Notes under the pieces: model-generated
The model's input: only the letters and a program-made list of their open reading frames with translations
Database searches by the model: none
What the model was told of the DNA's origin: nothing
NCBI GenBank assembly: GCA_964410215.1
Contig: CAYPHA010000010.1
Location: 29,633 to 93,632 of the forward strand
Origin: CAYPHA01 sp964410215
GTDB lineage: Bacteria; Calditrichota; Calditrichia; Calditrichales; CAYPHA01
Length of the DNA stretch: 64,000 nucleotides
Reading direction: 5' to 3'
In this document: positions 35,787 through 44,011 of the stretch, one piece after another
How the letters are laid out: each line of letters begins with the position of its first letter
Position numbering within the stretch: position 1 is the first letter of the stretch
Position numbers and translations under genes: made by a program

Positions 35787-38042
35787 TTATGATCGAAAGC
35801 GTCGTAAGCGAAGTGAATTGGTCACAACCGAAACGGAGCTCATGGCCATGGCACCGGCGGCAATCATCGGATTCAACAAGCCGATTGCGGCGAAGGGAAT
35901 ACCGATAACATTGTATATGAAAGCCCAGACGAGGTTCTGGCGTATAGTCGACATGGTTTTTCTGGAGAGTTTTATGGCCGCTGCCACTCCGCTGAGCGTG
36001 CTGTTCATTAAGGTAATATCTGCTGTTTCCATTGCGACATCGGTGCCCTGTGCCAGTGCGATACCGACATCAGCCCGGGCAAGGGCAGGTGCGTCGTTGA
36101 TGCCGTCACCAACCATGGCGACAATGTTTTGATCACCCTGTAACCGTGCCACTTCATCCGCTTTAGATTCGGGCATAACCCCTGCCCGGTAGCTATCGAC
36201 ACCTGTTTTTTCGGCAATGGAACGGGCGGCCTGTTCCTGGTCGCCGGTTATCATCACAATGCGCATATTCATTCTGCGCAGTTCGGTTATCGCCGAAAGA
36301 CTGTCATCCCTAATCTGATCCGCAATCGCTATAATACCCACCAGCATACCGTCAACGGCAATATAGACAAGTGTTTTGCCCTGTTCGCGCAGGACCGCGA
36401 CATTATCAGCCTCCATAGGAATGTTCACACGGTGCTGCTCCATCAGATGCGCACCGCCCACCAGAACCTGCTTCCCTGCAACCCTGGCAGAAATACCAAT
36501 ACCACTGAAGGCTTTAAATTCTGATGGTTCGGAAAATCTGATACCATTCTGTTGCGCGTGCGTTATTACCGCCCGGGCAAGGGGATGTTCGGAACGGCTC
36601 TCCGCAGCCGCTGCCAGACTCAGCAATTCCACTTCGCGCTGTTCCCCGACACAGACGACATCCGTAATCTCCGGATTACCTTTTGTAATGGTTCCGGTTT
36701 TATCCAGTACAATCGTGTTGATTTTGTGCGCCCGTTCCAGACTTTCCGCATTTTTGATTAAAATCCCCGCTGATGCACCTGCACCGGTACCAACCATGAT
36801 CGCCGTTGGCGTTGCTAGGCCCAGTGCACAGGGACAGGCAATAATCAGAACAGCTATAAACTTCACCATTGCCTCGTTAAAGGGAACACCCAGCAGGAAG
36901 TACCATACCAGAAAGGTGGTGATGGCCACAACAATGACCAGGGGAACAAAAACCGAGGAAATTTTATCGACCAGTCTTTGAATCGGGGCTTTCGATCCCT
37001 GTGCCCGCTTTACCATTTCCATGATCCGGGCGACAACGGTCTCTTTGCCGACCGCCTCGGCAACGAATGCAATGCTCCCGTTTGTATTGATTGTACCACC
37101 GATAACCTTGTCACCGGCCTTCCGTTCCACGGGAAGACTTTCACCGGTAACCATCGATTCATCAATGGCTGTCTCACCCTCTGTAATGATCCCGTCCACC
37201 GGAATTTTCTCCCCGGGTAATACAATAACCCGGTCACCAATGCGAACGTCTTCCAGCGGTATATCCTGGTCCCTCCCGTCTCTGCTGACACGTGCTGTTC
37301 GTGGTTGAAGCCCCATCAGTTTCCGGATGGCATCGGAGGTGTGCCCTTTTGCCCTCGCTTCCAGAAAACGTCCCAGCAGGATCAGCGTGATAATCATGGC
37401 CGCCGTTTCAAAGTAATAGTGCACCTTTCCGCCGGTACTGATAAATTCCGGCATAAAAACCGCAAGGACGCTGTATATATAGGCGGCTCCGGTTCCGACG
37501 GCGACCAGCGTATTCATATCCGCCGTTCCGTGACGAGCGGCCCGCAAGGCGAGACTAAAGAAAGTGCGGCCAGGTATCACCATGATCAGTGTGGTAAGAG
37601 TCAGCAGCACAGCCTGAAAGGCGCCTTCCTGCAGCATTCCGCCGGTAAACCGGGGAATGAACATGTCCAGCATGCTCAGCACCATCACCGGAAAAGCCAG
37701 CACGGCGCTGATGATAAACCGGGCACGCTGTGCATTCGATTCTTTTCCGGCGGGAACGGACAGACCGCTTCCTTCAGCATCTGCTACTTTTCCGCCGGTA
37801 TCCCTGGCGGGTATACGCAGCTTGTAACCGGCATCGGCGACGACTTTCCCGATCGTTTCGATCAAACCCGGATCAGGAATCGACACGGTCAGCTCTTCCG
37901 TAGCCAGATTGACATTAAGATTCGTCACACCTTCAATCCGCCCGACTTTCTTTTCAACCCGTGCCACGCAGCTTGCACAGGTCATTCCTTCAACCGGCAG
38001 CGTTACTGTCGTCATATTTCTTGCTTCGATGATTTTCGACAT
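35787..38042 (-). CDS. copA: copper-exporting P1B-type ATPase
   Basis: 751 residues. An N-terminal HMA domain has the metal site GMTCASC (Cys22 and Cys25). The membrane part contains the ion-binding CPC in IACPCALGLATPT near residue 402. The phosphorylation motif DKTGT is near 446, with SEHPLARA (the HP locus of heavy-metal pumps) and GDGINDAPALA near 647. CPC with a single HMA domain is the pattern of Cu(I) exporters of the inner membrane. The last helices carry the usual Tyr-Asn and Met-Ser residues (IYNVIG, MAMSSVSVV). An upstream in-frame GTG at 38051, immediately after the chaperone stop, is the alternative start. Confidence 0.95.
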   Translation of the reverse strand: MSKIIEARNMTTVTLPVEGMTCASCVARVEKKVGRIEGVTNLNVNLATEELTVSIPDPGLIETIGKVVADAGYKLRIPARDTGGKVADAEGSGLSVPAGKESNAQRARFIISAVLAFPVMVLSMLDMFIPRFTGGMLQEGAFQAVLLTLTTLIMVIPGRTFFSLALRAARHGTADMNTLVAVGTGAAYIYSVLAVFMPEFISTGGKVHYYFETAAMIITLILLGRFLEARAKGHTSDAIRKLMGLQPRTARVSRDGRDQDIPLEDVRIGDRVIVLPGEKIPVDGIITEGETAIDESMVTGESLPVERKAGDKVIGGTINTNGSIAFVAEAVGKETVVARIMEMVKRAQGSKAPIQRLVDKISSVFVPLVIVVAITTFLVWYFLLGVPFNEAMVKFIAVLIIACPCALGLATPTAIMVGTGAGASAGILIKNAESLERAHKINTIVLDKTGTITKGNPEITDVVCVGEQREVELLSLAAAAESRSEHPLARAVITHAQQNGIRFSEPSEFKAFSGIGISARVAGKQVLVGGAHLMEQHRVNIPMEADNVAVLREQGKTLVYIAVDGMLVGIIAIADQIRDDSLSAITELRRMNMRIVMITGDQEQAARSIAEKTGVDSYRAGVMPESKADEVARLQGDQNIVAMVGDGINDAPALARADVGIALAQGTDVAMETADITLMNSTLSGVAAAIKLSRKTMSTIRQNLVWAFIYNVIGIPFAAIGLLNPMIAAGAMAMSSVSVVTNSLRLRRFRS

Positions 38043-38051
38043 CGGCCTCAC

Positions 38052-38255
38052 TCAACTTTCCAGCGTAAATCCCGCTTCATCGATGGCTTCCCGGATAGCC
38101 TCCCTGTTTACCTTATTCTGGTCATATTGAATATCCGCTTTACCGATTTCCACCTTTATGACCCGTACGCCATCCAGAAGTTCGAGTTCTTTTTTTACAG
38201 CCATTACACAATGCTTACAGGACATTCCCTTAATTTTCAGCGTTTCCGTTACCAT
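38052..38255 (-). CDS. heavy-metal-associated copper chaperone, CopZ-like
   Basis: 67 residues, a single HMA domain. The metal-binding motif is GMSCKHCVMAV, with the two cysteines that hold Cu(I); the second half has VEIGKADIQYD and ends in AIDEAGF, as in the family. It presumably delivers Cu(I) to the ATPase encoded immediately downstream on the same transcript. ATG at 38255 is preceded by GAGGTGG; the frame is open sixteen codons further upstream but without homology. Confidence 0.93.
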   Translation of the reverse strand: MVTETLKIKGMSCKHCVMAVKKELELLDGVRVIKVEIGKADIQYDQNKVNREAIREAIDEAGFTLES

Positions 38256-38280
38256 TACACCACCTCTGTTTTCATTGTCA

Positions 38281-38336
38281 TTGTCAGTATACAGATAACG
38301 CATTATGCAGGGGTATATATTTCATTTGTCAGTATA
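38281..38336. repeat. pair of 11-bp direct repeats upstream of the copper genes
   Basis: TTGTCAGTATA occurs at 38281-38291 and again at 38326-38336, 45 bp apart. The second copy overlaps the 10-bp palindrome AGTATATACT (38331-38340). They lie in the promoter region of the chaperone/ATPase operon and are candidates for a metal-responsive regulator, which cannot be named. Confidence 0.45.
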
Positions 38337-38397
38337 TACTATGCCCTGACCTTACTTTTAAAGAGAAATACTGCAGAGAATAAAAATATAAACCGTA

Positions 38398-39693
38398 TCA
38401 GGGAGTTCTGTGATAGCTCAATTCCTTATGACATCCCGTCAGGCAACTTCCGCCATCATCAAAATGCCTGAACGTCATCGGCATTCGCCATTTTCCAAAG
38501 GGTACTTCAGAAGCAATCAAATGTGGATTACGCGCACCATGGGTATCATGGCACGTTGTACAGCTTCGGGCTTTTTCTCTGTTGACATGCACATAATGGA
38601 GATTCGTTCTTCCATTTCTGAATTCCGTTGCTTCACCTGTTTCCGCATCCGTAAATAATCCGGTATCATGACAATCGAAACAGTGTGCAAAGTTATCAAC
38701 TTTGCCCTCCGTATAGCTGCCCCTGGGAAATGCTTCCGACAGTAAATAGGTATGATCGGGCGTGTGAGCTATATGGCAGACAGAGCAACCGGAATCAGAG
38801 AGCGGCACATGTACAAGCATACCTTCACCAACACGCGATTGGATGTCCTTTACCTGCCGGTCCCCTTTCATGATTTCCTGGTTATGGCAAGTGTAACATA
38901 GTTTTTGCTCCTGGTCCTGTAATAAGTGGTCATACTGCGACACATGGGCGTTATGGCAAAGGTAGCATTTTCCATCTTTCTGAAACGGACCATGGATTTC
39001 CGATTTGTTTGCAAGATCGACTTCCACCTGTTCATGACAGGCGAAGCACATTTCCGGTACATCCTGATCCAGAAGGTATTTGGCATCCGAATAATGGGGT
39101 TGATGACAATCCATACAATTCTCGAGATATGGCGGATGCACGCTGGGCATATTCTGATTTTCCTTCTTTGCTTCATGACAATAAAGACAGATATCTTTAA
39201 CCGTCGTCTTCAGCAGGTTTTCCTCTGCAGACATATGAGGATCATGGCATGCGATACACATTTTTCCTGCAACCGGCCCATGTATAAATGCTTTATCCAT
39301 ATCCATTTCATGGCAGTTTTCACAAATAAACGCTTGTTTCAGGAGTTTTGCATTTTGGGATCCATGTTCATTGTGGCATTCATTACACATACCCTCACTA
39401 ACCGGAACATGCACATGGACATCTGAATCGCCCAGTTCATGGCATAATAAGCATAATTCCGGCATGGATGATTCCAGTGAAAATTCGGGTCCCTTCTCCC
39501 CGGGATGTTCTTTTTCATTTGTCACATGACAGGTGGAACAATCGTCCTTTACGGGAGCATGGGTATACCTGAGATTAACCAGTCCCAGGTGACAGCCCGC
39601 CTTTGTGCATCCGGTCTCTTCAGCTACACTCTGAGCGGATACATGAACGGTAAAAATCAGAAACAACACCGTTACAGTGTACATCAAGCGCAT
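38398..39693 (-). CDS. secreted multiheme cytochrome c, 13 CXXCH plus two atypical sites
   Basis: 431 residues with a signal peptide (ending VSAQ). I count 13 canonical CXXCH motifs spaced 25-45 residues apart, in the style of cytochromes with doubled CXXCH domains. There is also CTKAGCH (CX4CH) close to the N-terminus and CLTGCH (CX3CH) close to the C-terminus, so up to 15 hemes are possible. Most motifs are followed by a short loop and a further His (CHxPH, CHxxH), giving possible distal ligands. It is the last gene of the seven-gene cluster, 13 nt after the barrel gene. By size and place it could be the periplasmic cytochrome that inserts into the barrel, as MtrA does into MtrB. GGAG precedes the ATG. 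Confidence 0.94.
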   Translation of the reverse strand: MRLMYTVTVLFLIFTVHVSAQSVAEETGCTKAGCHLGLVNLRYTHAPVKDDCSTCHVTNEKEHPGEKGPEFSLESSMPELCLLCHELGDSDVHVHVPVSEGMCNECHNEHGSQNAKLLKQAFICENCHEMDMDKAFIHGPVAGKMCIACHDPHMSAEENLLKTTVKDICLYCHEAKKENQNMPSVHPPYLENCMDCHQPHYSDAKYLLDQDVPEMCFACHEQVEVDLANKSEIHGPFQKDGKCYLCHNAHVSQYDHLLQDQEQKLCYTCHNQEIMKGDRQVKDIQSRVGEGMLVHVPLSDSGCSVCHIAHTPDHTYLLSEAFPRGSYTEGKVDNFAHCFDCHDTGLFTDAETGEATEFRNGRTNLHYVHVNREKARSCTTCHDTHGARNPHLIASEVPFGKWRMPMTFRHFDDGGSCLTGCHKELSYHRTP

Positions 39694-39706
39694 GACATCT
39701 CCAGCA

Positions 39707-41680
39707 TTAAAATGTTCGTTGATACCTTATATATCCCCCGTTATAGCGTAAAACGTCACTGATAAAATCTCTGTAATAGAATTCATACCCGATCGTTAAA
39801 TAGCTTTGTCTGTACTGAAAACTGATTTCAGATCGTAAACTGGCCAGACTTAAATCGCGTGCCCTGCCGTTTTGTTTTCTCAGACCGGCTTGTATTTCTG
39901 TCCGGACCCGGTTATTCAGCGCATAATAAACGCGGCCGGATACATCATAGAATTCATAGGAATCCTCCTGTCCGGTCATTTCATAATCCCTGATTCCACC
40001 GTTTATATTCATACCAAGCGCGTATGTAATGCTTTTACTCCACATCAGATGATATCGCTTCAATCTGTATGGTACCAGATTGGAATTAAAATCTTCAAGC
40101 TCAAAACCGGCCTTCAGGTTTAAATATCCGGTTTCAATTCCCCAGATATTCCAGGAACCCGTTTTTAAGATGCGATCTGCCGCACCCTCAATGTTCGTAT
40201 ATTCGCGGTTAAAATGATTAAAATAGAGATTAATCACGCGGCTTAATAAGCTCAGACGGGTACCAAACCGGTGTGTATGTGCCGTAAAACCATAGTCCAT
40301 ACTCTGCCTGGCCGTATAATCCGCAAACACGGTGGCTCCTTCGGGAATCTGACCACCGGGAAGACGCTGAATCTCCAGGAAGGGTCCCCTATCAACAAGG
40401 ATATAATCTATGTTTTCCTCGTATATGATTATCCCTGATTCATCCTTTAAAAGAAACGATTCCCGGATCACATTCGGATTATCCACATAGACGGGTTCCA
40501 GATCTGTAAGCAAATATTCTTCACGACGGATAACAATTACAGATGACGGGCTGTCGCGGTTATCTTTGCGATTTCGGTACAGATAATTCACAGAAAACCG
40601 CCCGGTGGGAATCTTCTTGGTATAATCCAGTCCCAGATCCGATTGCCATATACGATCATCAAAGTTAGTATTGTCAATGCTGGTATATTCCTGAGAAAAA
40701 TATGTGGTGAGGCTTTCATATAACCGGTGTTCTATTTTATAATCAACCTGGTTCTGATGCGATTCGATAAACGAAAAGTCATTATAGTTATAGCGATACC
40801 TGACCGATAAATTAATCCGCTTTGGCAGATAAATAAGGGCCGTTTCATTCAGTTGCAACCGTGTCAGATCATCCGTTCCTTCCTGATCATGCCACCAGAA
40901 GAGGGAGCGGAGCATATGTTTATTCCGTTTTCCGATTCTCAGTGAATTCTGCATGCGTACGGCATGGATGTAGTTGCGTATGGTCCGGGAATCGGCATAG
41001 GTACGTTGAAAATCCTCATACATGTACATCAGCCGGTGATTATCATTTTTCCCGAAAGACTCGCTGGTATTGAACTGAAATTTAGACCGGGTGTTTTCAT
41101 ACATCCGTTTCGTTTGTTTTTCATCCTGTTGCCAGTCTGCCCTGTTCACTTTCAGGGAAAATGGCAGGTATCCGTTCCTATAGGAGAGAGTTGCACCAAA
41201 ATCTTTTCGTCTGGATTCGACATTCGTGGAAAATTCGCGGTTAACGAAAATTCTGTTAATATTTCCGAAAAGCTGCAGGAACAGTGGCCGGCGGTTAAAA
41301 AATAAGGCATTCATCCGGAACTGTTCCGCGGTGAGTGTTTCTGAACGGTTTGGTAAAACCAGAAATTGCTGGTTCCGTACCGTGGGATTATACTGAACGG
41401 CCATGTCCAGTTCCAGAAAATTAGGATGCCAGACAATACTATTCGATTGCAGCATGAATTCACCGTTGAAGCGCGAAACCGCTAATTCTTCACGATTGCC
41501 TGCACGAATCTCCGATTCCTGGTCTCTATATATGCCTTCCAGTGTTGTATATCCGTTCAGAACACGTTGTTTCCAGAAGCCTGACTCAAACAGATAGTTT
41601 TGTGCTTCTGACGGATTTGCACAAACAATAATGCTCAGTACAACAATATTAAACAGTTTTGATAGCTTCAGATTATTCAT
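39707..41680 (-). CDS. large outer-membrane beta-barrel of a cytochrome cluster
   Basis: 657 residues with a signal peptide (ending SEAQN). The rest alternates polar and aromatic residues over long strands (RFSVNYLYRNRKD, SYLTIGYEFYYRD) and ends with an aromatic residue (YQRTF). The length fits a barrel of more than twenty strands, close to MtrB-type porins of about 650-700 residues, but no MtrB signature is recognised. It lies between a 5-heme lipoprotein and a 13-heme cytochrome, so a role as the porin of a porin-cytochrome conduit is the leading idea. ATG at 41680 overlaps the previous gene by 8 nt; the frame remains open 27 codons upstream inside that gene. Confidence 0.8.
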   Translation of the reverse strand: MNNLKLSKLFNIVVLSIIVCANPSEAQNYLFESGFWKQRVLNGYTTLEGIYRDQESEIRAGNREELAVSRFNGEFMLQSNSIVWHPNFLELDMAVQYNPTVRNQQFLVLPNRSETLTAEQFRMNALFFNRRPLFLQLFGNINRIFVNREFSTNVESRRKDFGATLSYRNGYLPFSLKVNRADWQQDEKQTKRMYENTRSKFQFNTSESFGKNDNHRLMYMYEDFQRTYADSRTIRNYIHAVRMQNSLRIGKRNKHMLRSLFWWHDQEGTDDLTRLQLNETALIYLPKRINLSVRYRYNYNDFSFIESHQNQVDYKIEHRLYESLTTYFSQEYTSIDNTNFDDRIWQSDLGLDYTKKIPTGRFSVNYLYRNRKDNRDSPSSVIVIRREEYLLTDLEPVYVDNPNVIRESFLLKDESGIIIYEENIDYILVDRGPFLEIQRLPGGQIPEGATVFADYTARQSMDYGFTAHTHRFGTRLSLLSRVINLYFNHFNREYTNIEGAADRILKTGSWNIWGIETGYLNLKAGFELEDFNSNLVPYRLKRYHLMWSKSITYALGMNINGGIRDYEMTGQEDSYEFYDVSGRVYYALNNRVRTEIQAGLRKQNGRARDLSLASLRSEISFQYRQSYLTIGYEFYYRDFISDVLRYNGGYIRYQRTF

Positions 41681-42263
41681 CAGGTTCTCTGATAAAATGT
41701 ACATCGCTCCCACCATGAGGATCATGGCATTGCATACAGGCGATCGTACTGATTGTATCATGTGCTTTATTCTTGGTCACATCACCTGCCTGGTGGCAGA
41801 AAAGACAGTGTTCCCGTTCAGGCTGTTTCAAAAGGGCTCTGTTTGGAGATTGATGCGGGAAATGGCAACTGGCACACATGCCGGCCCCTACAGGTCCGTG
41901 AAGGAATGTATACGTTTCCGAAAACCTGGTATGACACTGGTAGCACAGATCGGGTATTGGTGATATGAGGTGGTTACTATGGTTCCTGTCATGACATAAC
42001 CGGCAGGAATCAGGCCGATAAACAGGATGCACGGAAGCTGGCCGTTCGTCTGCATGGAGGCGTTCTTCTGTAAGGTCCCTTGAACGCATTGGATTTTCGG
42101 TTTTTATTTTAAGCGTATCCACTGCCGTTTCATCTGTTTCGGGCACTGGTACACCATCGAAAAAAAAGGTTAAAAGGCGATACCCCTGTCCGGCCCTGCA
42201 GGAACTCAGTACCAGACATACACAGAAGATCAGAAGAATGTAATGAAGGCGTGTCTTCCGCAT
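41673..42263 (-). CDS. 5-heme cytochrome c lipoprotein
   Basis: 196 residues. The N-terminus is a lipoprotein signal ending in LSSC, so the protein is anchored by lipid, probably in the outer membrane. A segment of about 70 residues without haem motifs follows (including RLLTFFFDGVP), and then five CXXCH motifs in the C-terminal 120 residues. Several CXXCH sites are followed by PH or a nearby His. The start is chosen at the Met that begins the lipoprotein signal. It starts 4 nt after the NHL lipoprotein stop and overlaps the barrel gene at its end. Likely a subunit of the same outer-membrane complex. Confidence 0.9.
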   Translation of the reverse strand: MRKTRLHYILLIFCVCLVLSSCRAGQGYRLLTFFFDGVPVPETDETAVDTLKIKTENPMRSRDLTEERLHADERPASVHPVYRPDSCRLCHDRNHSNHLISPIPDLCYQCHTRFSETYTFLHGPVGAGMCASCHFPHQSPNRALLKQPEREHCLFCHQAGDVTKNKAHDTISTIACMQCHDPHGGSDVHFIREPDE

Positions 42264-42267
42264 CAGA

Positions 42268-43356
42268 TTACCTGTAGGAAACAAATCCATATACACCTAC
42301 TTTATCGGGACCGTACTGATTGGTAACAAAAATCACGTATTCCAGTTTAAAGCGTGGGTCCACATACTTTTCAAAATAGCTGTTAACAGAATAAGCCAGA
42401 GTCACATCAGCCGGCAACCACATATGACCCGGTTTTTTATATGGCCCGCCGAAATACATCAGAACATCTCCCTGCCGATTGAAAATCTGCACGTTTTCAA
42501 AGGCAGCATCCACGATGAAAATATGCCCTTCTTTATCGATATCGATGCCTTTGGGTCTGACAAACTGGCCCGCATGTCTGCCGAAAGCGCCAATACTGCC
42601 CGTAAAACGGCCGCTCTTTTCAAAAACCTTTATTTTTGAATCGCCCGTATCCGTCACGTAAATCCGGTTTCCATAGACGGCAATATTGGTTGGTGAATAT
42701 AAGTATGCCGGATTACCCTGTGTCGTATCCGGAAACGACCGTTTGACCTCCCCGGATAGCTGATCATATACCAGAACCTGGTGCCGTTCCAGGTCGCAGA
42801 CCCATATTTCTGAATTATTCACAACGACATCGGTTGGTTTTTCAAGTTCGGTATCACCGATTACCTCTAGAAACCTTCCTGCGGCATCAAAGGATACGAC
42901 CTGCTTTCGACCGGCATCCGCGACATAGAGGTTTCCCGCGCTATCCACAGAACAATTGACCGGCTTCTTCAAAACGCCTAATCCTCCGGGAACAAAATAT
43001 GAGAACGTATGCCTGCCCAGATCGATAATTTCAATCCCCGGCAGCATAGTATCGCAGATATAGACACGGTTATTGCGGACGGAGATACCATACGGTTTGT
43101 ATATCGGTTTTCCCTCTTCTCTTCCCATGACATACCGCTTAAATGCCGATTGCTCGCCGGTAATATCCAGGGAGGTCGTAATGGAAGTCAGATACTGTAT
43201 TCGTGCGGAATCCGGCGGAGATGGAAAAATCACCACATTATCGGTGTGCTCCACGTTCTTATGCAATGACGTACAACTCCAGCTTAGCAGTATCATTCCG
43301 GGAAGCAGAATTCTCAGGAAAACGCGTATAGTTAATAACATACTGCGTTGTATCAT
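42268..43356 (-). CDS. NHL-repeat lipoprotein
   Basis: 362 residues. A lipoprotein signal (LLSWSC) precedes a propeller region of about six NHL units, each with a phrase like KPxGIxVxxxxxxYVxDxxxxxVxVF. Examples are VRPKGIDIDKEGHIFIVD and LYVADAGRKQVVSFD. NHL propellers bind protein partners or surfaces; no haem motif is present. It overlaps the 4-heme cytochrome gene as ATGA. A related but non-lipidated NHL protein begins the operon at 46691. The pair probably scaffold or cap the cytochrome complex. A redox role is not indicated by its sequence. Confidence 0.88.
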   Translation of the reverse strand: MIQRSMLLTIRVFLRILLPGMILLSWSCTSLHKNVEHTDNVVIFPSPPDSARIQYLTSITTSLDITGEQSAFKRYVMGREEGKPIYKPYGISVRNNRVYICDTMLPGIEIIDLGRHTFSYFVPGGLGVLKKPVNCSVDSAGNLYVADAGRKQVVSFDAAGRFLEVIGDTELEKPTDVVVNNSEIWVCDLERHQVLVYDQLSGEVKRSFPDTTQGNPAYLYSPTNIAVYGNRIYVTDTGDSKIKVFEKSGRFTGSIGAFGRHAGQFVRPKGIDIDKEGHIFIVDAAFENVQIFNRQGDVLMYFGGPYKKPGHMWLPADVTLAYSVNSYFEKYVDPRFKLEYVIFVTNQYGPDKVGVYGFVSYR

Positions 43357-43976
43357 TTATTATGACACGTCAGGCAAAGTGCACTGGACGCATTTGAGAT
43401 GCGTAATAGCTTAACGAAGCCGCTGCTGTTATGGACATCATGGCAGGATGCGCACTGCACCTGTTCATCAATAAGAAGATCTTCGCTGATTGTTCCTCCC
43501 AAACCCGAATTTGTAGTAGTCGGGTCATATAATTCACCATCGGATGTTGCCAGGTTTTCATCATACGTAATGGATATCGGATGATCATCATTCAGATCGG
43601 TCCCGATACTGGCCGCACCCTCCAGAAAATGCGTACCGCCTGTTTCTCCGCCAAAATTATCCACCGCTACTGTACCGTCATGACAGCTCAGGCATAATTT
43701 CGAGGAGGCATCCGGTTGACCCGCTGAAGCCTCCATTGTGGCACTGGTATAGGGTGTGAAGATAGCCGTTGTGATCTCATGGTTCCATAAAGGGGCATTC
43801 GATACCGACACATCCGAATTATGTGGTGAATGACACACCAGGCACACTTGTCCGGTTGTATTCCAGGACTCGCCCGAAAAATCGTGTGCCGATCCCACAA
43901 TAGTTTGAGACCAGGACAGATTAATCATCAGGACTAATAAAAAAAGAACAGTCCCGGCTTTAACGCAATGTTTCAT
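43353..43976 (-). CDS. 4-heme secreted cytochrome c
   Basis: 207 residues with a signal peptide (ending LSWSQ) and four CXXCH motifs. Phrases such as VCLVCHSPHN, LCLSCHDGTVAVDNFG and DDHPIS place it in the doubled-CXXCH group and make it a short version of the N-terminal 190 residues of its neighbour at 44012-45709, which shares the same words (CHAPHNSS, CLSCHDGTIGLGN, DDHPVS). The two probably arose by duplication. ATG at 43976 follows GGAGGAG. It is a likely periplasmic or surface electron carrier. Confidence 0.93.
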   Translation of the reverse strand: MKHCVKAGTVLFLLVLMINLSWSQTIVGSAHDFSGESWNTTGQVCLVCHSPHNSDVSVSNAPLWNHEITTAIFTPYTSATMEASAGQPDASSKLCLSCHDGTVAVDNFGGETGGTHFLEGAASIGTDLNDDHPISITYDENLATSDGELYDPTTTNSGLGGTISEDLLIDEQVQCASCHDVHNSSGFVKLLRISNASSALCLTCHNK

Positions 43977-44011
43977 TTCTCCTCCTGCAAGTTTCAAATA
44001 CCTTTGTTCAT

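Noticed and set aside
37305..38471. Open frame of 388 codons on the plus strand
   Set aside because: Lies antisense to copA and the chaperone; composition is that of a shadow (His/Arg/Gln-rich), and there is no ribosome-binding site or family resemblance.
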